DNA of 5,064 bases from an uncultured Bacilli bacterium (GTDB taxonomy: Bacteria; Bacillota_I; Bacilli_A; RF39; UBA660). The DNA lies in the NCBI GenBank assembly GCA_944351315.1, contig CALVPL010000129.1, forward strand, positions 1 through 5,064, read 5' to 3'. This document shows, in pieces, positions 1 to 5,064 of this stretch. Positions within the stretch are counted from its first letter, which is position 1; every line of letters starts with the position of its first letter. The notes beneath the pieces are model-generated. The model saw only the letters and a list, made by a program, of their open reading frames with translations. It made no database searches and had not been told where the DNA came from. The position numbers were made by a program, and so were the translations under genes.

Positions 1-1024
1 TTTAGGATTTTTATGTACAGCTTTTTCTTTTGGAATTTACCAATCCCTAATCGTAATATTTATTACTATGATTGCTTTAATAATGTTAATAAAAATAAAA
101 AACAATCAACTAGATTGGAAATCAACACTAAAATTTCTATGTATAACTGCTGGGCTTTTTCTACTATCCTTTATAGGATATGTCATAGGAAACAAACTAA
201 GCATGGTATATATTAATGGAGTTTCAAATTCCTATTTGACAAGCCAAATTCATTGGTTTAAAGAGCCCATCTTAACAACCATCCAATCTATTGGAAAAAT
301 CATATATAATGGATATTTTGGAGCAATTAAAGGAAATCGTTTGTTCTATGGATACATAAATATTTTAGCCATTTTATTTGTATTCGTTTATATCATAAAT
401 GTATTTTTAAAAAAAGAAAAAAACAAATCCTTAAAAATATTTGGTTCTGTAATTATTCTTTTTGCACCATTTCTTTTAACGATTTTAATGGGAACAAGCG
501 AAGCCTATCGGGCTCAACTTGCTTTACCAATTGTCATTGCTTTAATTATTACTTTCTTTAAAGATCAATTTGCTAATTTTAAATATGGAAAAACAATTTC
601 AATTTTCTTCATCATTGTTTTAATAGCTCATCAAACTATCTTAACAAATCGTCTTTTAGTTAGTGATTATTATAGGTATGTAGATGATGTAAACTATGCA
701 AACTTACTTTACCAAGAAATATCCAAATATGACTTGCACGATAAAAGAGTCGTTATGTTAGGTAGTCATACCCCAACATCACCTCTTATTACTACAAAAG
801 GTGAAGTAATGGGTTATTCGTTTTTTGAATGGGATCGATATGAAAGATATGGTGTAGGTGTTCGAGCTGGAAATTTCATGAAGTCATTAGGTTATGAAAT
901 AAATGTGCCAAATGAAGAAGATTACAAAATTGCCAAACAATTTGAGGAAGAGTTAGATGTATTTCCAACCGAAAACAGTATCATGGAATATCAAGATTTA
1001 GTAATTGTAAAATTAAGTGATTAG
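1..1024 (+). CDS. GtrII-like membrane glycosyltransferase (Glucos_trans_II type), 5' partial
   Basis: The reading frame is open from base 2 to the TAG at 1022-1024, giving 340 visible residues; the N-terminus lies left of the window. The ATG at 68 is not the start, because the 22 upstream codons are hydrophobic and carry GIYQS (visible residues 11-15), which I recall as typical of the core of this family. Hydrophobic segments lie at about visible residues 1-32, 45-63, 119-136, 145-163, 171-187 and 198-215. A soluble tail of about 120 residues follows, with VVMLGS and GYSFFEWDRY. Family members are polytopic enzymes that use a polyprenyl-phosphate-linked sugar to decorate a surface polymer outside the membrane; usual length is about 450-550 residues, so a quarter to a third is missing. 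It stands 11 nt before the GtrA fusion gene, which fits a shared Gtr pathway. The family call rests on motif memory and layout; sugar and acceptor are unknown. Confidence 0.75.
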   Translation, partial: LGFLCTAFSFGIYQSLIVIFITMIALIMLIKIKNNQLDWKSTLKFLCITAGLFLLSFIGYVIGNKLSMVYINGVSNSYLTSQIHWFKEPILTTIQSIGKIIYNGYFGAIKGNRLFYGYINILAILFVFVYIINVFLKKEKNKSLKIFGSVIILFAPFLLTILMGTSEAYRAQLALPIVIALIITFFKDQFANFKYGKTISIFFIIVLIAHQTILTNRLLVSDYYRYVDDVNYANLLYQEISKYDLHDKRVVMLGSHTPTSPLITTKGEVMGYSFFEWDRYERYGVGVRAGNFMKSLGYEINVPNEEDYKIAKQFEEELDVFPTENSIMEYQDLVIVKLSD

Positions 1025-1030
1025 GGGGAG
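1023..1030 (+). promoter_or_regulatory. Ribosome binding site for the TTG start at 1036
   Basis: The sequence AGGGGGAG begins inside the TAG stop of the upstream gene and ends 5 nt before TTG at 1036. It decides the start: the first in-frame ATG of this gene is at about codon 157, far inside the protein, and the GtrA signature begins within the first ten codons after the TTG. The overlap with the upstream stop suggests coupled translation. Confidence 0.8.
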
Positions 1031-1035
1031 TAAGT

Positions 1036-3354
1036 TTGAAAAAAATATTTGAACGCCAAGAATTTAGATTTTTGTTTGTCGGTGGTTTAAACACATTAGT
1101 AGGATATGGAGTGTATGCAATTTTATTGCTTTTAAATTTAAATTATTTAATCGCGAATACCATATCAACAGTAATAGGAGTACTTCATAGTTACTTATGG
1201 AATCGCTTCTTTACTTTTAAAAGTAAAGAAAAAGCCGGGAAAGAGTTAATCAAATTTATTTCAGTTTATATAATAAGCTATTTAATCGGGACAGTCTCAT
1301 TATATTGCTTTACAGGAATACTAAATTTAAGTCCATATGTAGCTGGTTTAATAAATTTAGTAATAACCACATTAATAAGTTGGTTTGGTCATAAATATTT
1401 TAGTTTTTCAAATAACAAATTTTCTGTTAAAGAATTTTATCAAAAAAATAAAAAATGGATCATTGCGGTAGGCATTTTTATTGTATATTTTATATTATTA
1501 CTCATGTATAAAAATATACAAGATTTTACAGATGAAGGCGACGTCATGCTAGGTGCAAAAATGTTAAGCGAAGGGAAATTGATTTATGTAGATTTTCCAT
1601 CCCAACATTTACCATTTACATATTTTATTTTTGCTCCATTTGCACTCCTTGGAGTCAATAGTGTTCTAGGTTTCCGTATAAGTATGTATTTTATTCTAGC
1701 TTTAATCTGGGCGGGAATGTTTTTAAGATATCATAAAACGGTTGGAATACTACCGATGGTTCTTTATCCTTTACTTTATATCATATTTATGCATGTTCCA
1801 GATTTTACTGGAACTACAGTGGTTTCAGAGCAAATCCAATCGCAATGTTTAGTCATTTTATTTTTGGAAATCATTCGTTTTTATAAAGATAAAAAAATTG
1901 ATAAAATAGGAAAAGTATTAATTCCACTTAACATGGTCGTAGCAATTGGTACAGCTTTTGTATCGATCATTCCTTGTGTTTCTGTAATTGTCGCACTTTT
2001 CTATTTAGATATAAAATTTTATTATGAAAAGCAAAAAAACTTAAAAAAATATCTAAATCACTTTTTCAAGGAATACAAATGGCTATTAATCATAGGATTT
2101 GGAACGGTCTTCCTTTTTATAGCTTATCTTTATTTTACGAATAGTTTAGAAGAATGTTGGAAACAAGCATTTTATCTAAATACAGAAATCTATTCAAAAT
2201 ATAATGGATATTCATCGAATCCAATTAAAACAATTTTATTTGCTGCTCCAAGATTCATCTCAAGATTACCACATTATTTTCCTTTAAGTTGGGATCATAT
2301 TTTGTATTTATTTTTATGGATAGGAGTAGTAGTATTCTTTTACAAATTTGTAAAAAAGGATATACTTTTAGCAATTATATTAGTTGGCTTTATATTACTT
2401 TGTGGGAATAGAGCTTTTGAAGGTATGCACGCGATTCCATACTATGCAATGGCAATTATAGCTATTTTATTAGTATGTAATGATTTAAGTTATAAACAAA
2501 AAGCAATTTTTTTGATTACAATTGGTATCATCTTTATTATGCAATGTGGTCCATTTCTAAAAAATATATATAAACCTCATATATCTAATGAGTCTTATTA
2601 TGAAATGATCAAAGAAATAGATAATAATCCATATTCATTACATATTGATATTAATACTTCACAATATATAAGATCAAATACACTTCCTAATAGTAGATTT
2701 CCTAGTATGGTTCCATGGTTTGCCGAAATTTATGAAGAGGATTATTTAAAGGATATAAAAGAAGCAAATGCTAAAATTCTATTCTATAATCCATACGGAG
2801 AAGTGTGGGGATATCGTTTTAAAGACTATCTTCCAAATGTTCATAAATATATATTAGATAATTATACTTATATATCTGGTTATAATTTTTGGATTCAAAA
2901 AGATCATGTAAGCGATGCCGAAAAAGTCGTGCAAACAGATTTAGCAGAATATAGTAATACTTATAAAAAAGTTACACCATTCGTTTTGCAAAACAATTTT
3001 ATTGAACAAGTCATTGTACCAGAAGAAAACATTAATAAAATTGGATTAAAAGTAGGAACTTATAATAGGGAAAATTACTCATTAATTAAAATAAGAATTG
3101 AAGAAGAAGGAAAAAAGATTTACGAAGAAACAATATCAGCAAGCAACTTAAAAGACAATGACTATCTGTATATCGATGCAAAATTGAAAAAGAAAAAAGA
3201 ATATACAATCCATATAAGTAGTGAAAACACAAACCCAAATGATTATATCGCAATATATAAAAATACTGATGAAGAAAATATAGATGGAAATTACTTAAAA
3301 ATAAATGGATTTGAATATCAAGAAGATTTAGCAATGGAGATGTATTATGAATAG
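1036..3354 (+). CDS. GtrA-like flippase domain fused to a polytopic GT-C-type glycosyltransferase
   Basis: 772 residues, TTG start. Residues about 8-126 form a GtrA-like domain of four helices with both family half-signatures: a FLFVGGLNT-type opening and LWNRFFTF (54-61), then WFGHKYFSF (116-124). GtrA proteins usually stand alone at 120-150 residues and are thought to help flip polyprenyl-phosphate sugars. A Lys-rich linker (about 127-140) leads into a second unit of about ten hydrophobic segments (roughly 141-158, 192-206, 212-230, 236-252, 267-282, 294-325, 347-367, 421-438, 442-457, 467-504). After its first helix comes DEGD (166-169) and then LIYVDFPSQHLPFTYF (182-197), the acidic first outer loop typical of GT-C enzymes of the PMT/ArnT kind. 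The rest (about 510-772) is soluble, with a beta-rich look from about 648. The stop overlaps the next gene by 8 nt. The GtrA call is firm; the GT-C call rests on layout and the acidic loop; the sugar and the tail's role are unknown. Confidence 0.85.
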   Translation: MKKIFERQEFRFLFVGGLNTLVGYGVYAILLLLNLNYLIANTISTVIGVLHSYLWNRFFTFKSKEKAGKELIKFISVYIISYLIGTVSLYCFTGILNLSPYVAGLINLVITTLISWFGHKYFSFSNNKFSVKEFYQKNKKWIIAVGIFIVYFILLLMYKNIQDFTDEGDVMLGAKMLSEGKLIYVDFPSQHLPFTYFIFAPFALLGVNSVLGFRISMYFILALIWAGMFLRYHKTVGILPMVLYPLLYIIFMHVPDFTGTTVVSEQIQSQCLVILFLEIIRFYKDKKIDKIGKVLIPLNMVVAIGTAFVSIIPCVSVIVALFYLDIKFYYEKQKNLKKYLNHFFKEYKWLLIIGFGTVFLFIAYLYFTNSLEECWKQAFYLNTEIYSKYNGYSSNPIKTILFAAPRFISRLPHYFPLSWDHILYLFLWIGVVVFFYKFVKKDILLAIILVGFILLCGNRAFEGMHAIPYYAMAIIAILLVCNDLSYKQKAIFLITIGIIFIMQCGPFLKNIYKPHISNESYYEMIKEIDNNPYSLHIDINTSQYIRSNTLPNSRFPSMVPWFAEIYEEDYLKDIKEANAKILFYNPYGEVWGYRFKDYLPNVHKYILDNYTYISGYNFWIQKDHVSDAEKVVQTDLAEYSNTYKKVTPFVLQNNFIEQVIVPEENINKIGLKVGTYNRENYSLIKIRIEEEGKKIYEETISASNLKDNDYLYIDAKLKKKKEYTIHISSENTNPNDYIAIYKNTDEENIDGNYLKINGFEYQEDLAMEMYYE
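1207..1230 (+). repeat. Perfect 24-bp palindrome inside the GtrA coding segment
   Basis: The left half TTCTTTACTTTT (1207-1218) is followed directly by its exact reverse complement AAAAGTAAAGAA (1219-1230). It encodes FFTFKSKE, covering the end of the first GtrA half-signature. As RNA it could fold into a stem of about 10 bp with a four-base loop. It may be only a by-product of a conserved Phe/Lys-rich peptide in an AT-rich genome; no function is claimed. Confidence 0.6.
3336..3339 (+). promoter_or_regulatory. Ribosome binding site for the ATG at 3347
   Basis: GGAG lies 7 nt before the ATG at 3347, inside the last codons of the fusion gene. The two genes overlap by 8 nt (3347-3354), so ribosomes ending the first gene are well placed to begin the second. 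This supports coupled, near-equal production of the flippase/transferase fusion and the GtrB-like enzyme. Confidence 0.7.
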
Positions 3355-4315
3355 TCGAAAAAAAACAATTAGTATCATGGTTCCAACTTATAATGAAGAA
3401 GAAAATGTGGAACTTATGTATAAAGCTTTAAAAGAAATGTTTAAAAAAGAGTTGCCAAATTATCAATATGAAATTTTATTTATTGATAATAAATCGCGAG
3501 ATAACACTAGAAATCTTATTCGAAAAATTTGTAAAAAAGATAAAAATGTAAAGGCAATTTTTAATGCTCAAAATTTTGGCCAATTTAATAGTCCTTATTA
3601 TGGCTTATTAAATACCACTGGAGATTGCACCATTATGGTGGCAGCCGATTTTCAAGATCCGATAGAAATGATTCCTAAATTTGTTAAAGAATGGGAGAAT
3701 GGTTATAAGATCGTTATAGGAATTAAAACAAAAAGTCAAGAAAGTAAAATTGTCTATTTCTTGCGAAGTCTTTATTATAAATTAATTAAGAAATTTTCTG
3801 AAGTAGATCAAATTGAACATTTTACAGGATTTGGCCTTTATGATAAAGATTTTATTAAAATATTAAAAGACTTAGATGATCCAGAACCTTATTTAAGAGG
3901 AATTGTTGCTGAATTAGGATTTGAGAGAAAAGAAATACCATTTACTCAACCAAAAAGAGAAAGAGGAAAATCAAGTAATAACTGGTATAGACTTTATGAT
4001 GGAGCAATGCTTGGAATTACATCTTATACTAAAATTGGTCTTCGATTTGCTACCATTTTAGGATTTATGGTTTCTTTTCTTTCTGTGTTAATCGCATTCA
4101 TCTATTTGATTTTAAAATTATGTATGTGGAATTCCTTTCAAGCCGGAATCGCTCCATTGATTATTGGGGTCTTTCTTTTAGGTGGCTTACAAATATTCTT
4201 TATTGGCTTTTTAGGAGAATATATTTTAAAAATGAATCAACGAATTATGCATCGACCTTTAGTAGTGGTTGAAGAAAAAATAAATATGAGTAAAAGAGGA
4301 GAAAAAAAGAATTGA
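3347..4315 (+). CDS. GtrB/DPM1-like GT2 polyprenyl-phosphate glycosyltransferase
   Basis: 322 residues, the normal size for GtrB-like proteins (about 305-340). The family moves a sugar from a nucleotide sugar to polyprenyl phosphate on the inner face of the membrane. The GT2 domain opens with SIMVPTYNEEENV (9-21), then FIDNKSRDNT (45-54) in place of the usual DDGSxD, and NFGQ (76-79). VAADFQDP (98-105) stands where most relatives have DADLQDP, so the first Asp of the metal-binding DxD is Ala99 while Asp101 and Asp104 remain. QPKRERGKS (201-209) matches the basic RxxRxxGxS motif before the membrane part. Two helices follow (about 232-257 and 266-292), then a charged tail, the usual GtrB ending. 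Position directly after a GtrA-domain gene supports the role. The nucleotide sugar cannot be told. I recall a Firmicutes subfamily with the same substituted motifs, so it is probably active. Confidence 0.9.
   Translation: MNSRKKTISIMVPTYNEEENVELMYKALKEMFKKELPNYQYEILFIDNKSRDNTRNLIRKICKKDKNVKAIFNAQNFGQFNSPYYGLLNTTGDCTIMVAADFQDPIEMIPKFVKEWENGYKIVIGIKTKSQESKIVYFLRSLYYKLIKKFSEVDQIEHFTGFGLYDKDFIKILKDLDDPEPYLRGIVAELGFERKEIPFTQPKRERGKSSNNWYRLYDGAMLGITSYTKIGLRFATILGFMVSFLSVLIAFIYLILKLCMWNSFQAGIAPLIIGVFLLGGLQIFFIGFLGEYILKMNQRIMHRPLVVVEEKINMSKRGEKKN
4295..4301 (+). promoter_or_regulatory. Ribosome binding site for the TTG at 4312
   Basis: AGAGGAG sits 10 nt before the TTG at 4312, inside the end of the GtrB-like gene. 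The gap is slightly long but workable. It supports the TTG as start: this codon overlaps the upstream TGA in the four bases TTGA (4312-4315), and the Rossmann fold begins at once after it, as expected for an extended SDR. Confidence 0.65.
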
Positions 4316-5064
4316 AATATTGTATTACAGGATCAACTGGATTTATTGGTCAAAAAATTATTGAAAAACTCATTGAAGAAGGAAATGAAGTGGTCGCGAT
4401 TGTCCGCCCAAATTCTTCAAAACAAATAGGATATCAAAATGAAAATTTAGAAATTATAGCTTGTGATTTATCAGATATCAATTCCTTACCGGAAATTTTA
4501 GAGAAAAGAAAAATTGAACCAAAATTTGATCATTTTATTCATTTAGGATGGCAAGGAACAACCGGAAAAGATCGAAATGATAGAAAAATTCAATTAGAAA
4601 ACGAAAAAACTTCATTAAAATGTCTAAAATTAGCTGAACGTTTTCAATGTCAGACTTTTTTCTTTGCTGGATCACAAGCTGAATATGGAAATATTGAAAA
4701 ACACCATTATTATGAACAAGATGAAAACAATAAATGTTACCCAGAAAATGAATATGGTAAAGCAAAATTAAATTTTGGAAAAGCTTTATTAACATTTCCA
4801 AATAATATAAAAAAATATCATGGAAGAATTTTTTCGGTATACGGTCCGAATGATCAGCCAAATTCTTTAATTGAGACTATGATAAAAAAACTTACAATAG
4901 GAGAAGATATGATTCTAGGACCTTGTTTACATGATTGGAATTTTACATATATTGATGATTTAGCCCAAATGATTATTCAATTAGTAAATTCTAATGCTCC
5001 ATCAGGAATTTATAATCTAGCAAGTAAAGATACAAGACCATTAAAAGATTTTGTGAGGGAAATC
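4312..5064 (+). CDS. NAD(P)-dependent nucleotide-sugar epimerase/dehydratase (extended SDR), 3' partial
   Basis: 251 codons are open from the TTG at 4312 to the window edge with no stop; relatives are about 280-340 residues, so the C-terminal part is missing. The start is KYCITGSTGFIGQKII, the GxxGxxG dinucleotide-binding loop (Gly7, Gly10, Gly13). CDLSD (51-55) is the usual acidic site near the adenine, and HLGW (77-80) replaces the common HLAA/HLAW. The catalytic set is present: Ser121 in AGSQAEYG and Tyr148/Lys152 in YGKAK. RIFSVYGP (172-179) and FTYIDDLA (211-218) complete the extended-SDR pattern of the GalE/RmlB/RfbJ group. It would supply or modify a nucleotide sugar in the cytoplasm, fitting its place after the GtrB-like gene. 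Whether it is a 4-epimerase, a 4,6-dehydratase or a 4-keto reductase cannot be told; the CDP-abequose/paratose synthase type is one option. Confidence 0.88.
   Translation, partial: MKYCITGSTGFIGQKIIEKLIEEGNEVVAIVRPNSSKQIGYQNENLEIIACDLSDINSLPEILEKRKIEPKFDHFIHLGWQGTTGKDRNDRKIQLENEKTSLKCLKLAERFQCQTFFFAGSQAEYGNIEKHHYYEQDENNKCYPENEYGKAKLNFGKALLTFPNNIKKYHGRIFSVYGPNDQPNSLIETMIKKLTIGEDMILGPCLHDWNFTYIDDLAQMIIQLVNSNAPSGIYNLASKDTRPLKDFVREI

Noticed and set aside
68..70. ATG at 68 as the start of the first gene
   Set aside because: The frame stays open to the window edge, the upstream codons encode a membrane segment with the family-like GIYQS motif, and there is no convincing ribosome binding site before it.
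13..216. A 67-codon plus-strand open frame at the left edge
   Set aside because: It overlaps the GtrII-like gene in another frame; its product is a low-complexity Asn/Tyr/Lys-rich string with no motif, whereas the frame from base 2 carries the family pattern.
1400..1470. Possible frameshift or assembly join between the GtrA part and the GT-C part
   Set aside because: The frame runs through the linker without a stop or an inner start with a binding site, and the base composition looks unchanged, so a true fusion is the simpler reading.
3086..3334. Minus-strand open frame of 82 codons
   Set aside because: It is antisense to the Lys/Glu-rich tail of the fusion gene; its Leu/Phe-rich product is what reverse-reading such codons yields.
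4535..4861. Minus-strand open frame of 108 codons
   Set aside because: It is antisense to the epimerase gene, which has all SDR motifs in the plus frame; the minus product has no recognisable domain.
1..5064. Mycoplasma-type genetic code (TGA as Trp), given the AT-richness
   Set aside because: Trp is encoded by TGG throughout, and the TGA at 4313-4315 ends a GtrB-like protein at its normal length with the next gene starting across it.
1..5064. Promoters, terminators, RNA genes, CRISPR, insertion sequences
   Set aside because: There is no intergenic gap longer than 11 nt. AT-rich -10-like strings are everywhere by chance, no GC-rich hairpin followed by a T run was seen, and no repeat array, transposase motif or tRNA-like fold was found.

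Overview
This AT-rich window (GC roughly 30% by eye, not computed) comes from a bacterium. The standard code applies: Trp is TGG and TGA is used as a stop. Ribosome binding sites are strong and purine-rich, and two genes start with TTG. Together these suggest a low-GC Bacillota (Firmicutes) member, perhaps a gut Bacilli, Erysipelotrichia or Clostridia relative. That taxonomic call is inference from style only.

The whole window is one plus-strand block of four tightly packed genes with no gap over 11 nt. From left to right: (1) a membrane glycosyltransferase of the GtrII / Glucos_trans_II type, cut by the left edge; (2) a 772-residue fusion of an N-terminal GtrA-like four-helix flippase domain with a large polytopic GT-C-type glycosyltransferase and an extracytoplasmic C-terminal region; (3) a 322-residue GtrB/DPM1-like GT2 polyprenyl-phosphate glycosyltransferase; (4) an NAD(P)-dependent nucleotide-sugar epimerase/dehydratase (extended SDR), starting at a TTG that overlaps the previous stop and running off the right edge. 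Gene 4 is easy to miss because it has neither an ATG start nor a stop in the window.

The genes read as one pathway. The epimerase-like enzyme would make or modify a nucleotide sugar. The GtrB-like enzyme would move a sugar onto polyprenyl phosphate at the cytoplasmic face. The GtrA-like domain would flip or support flipping of the lipid-linked sugar. The GT-C enzymes (second half of the fusion, and the GtrII-like protein) would transfer the sugar to a surface polymer outside the membrane. This is the three-component Gtr logic known from O-antigen glucosylation and teichoic-acid glycosylation, here inside what looks like a surface-polysaccharide or wall-polymer locus. The sugar and acceptor cannot be read from the sequence.

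No promoter, terminator, RNA gene, mobile element, CRISPR array or attachment site was found. Points worth a second look are the GtrA/GT-C fusion with its consistent topology, the appended C-terminal region, an altered metal-binding motif in the GtrB-like enzyme, and a perfect 24-bp palindrome inside the GtrA coding segment.
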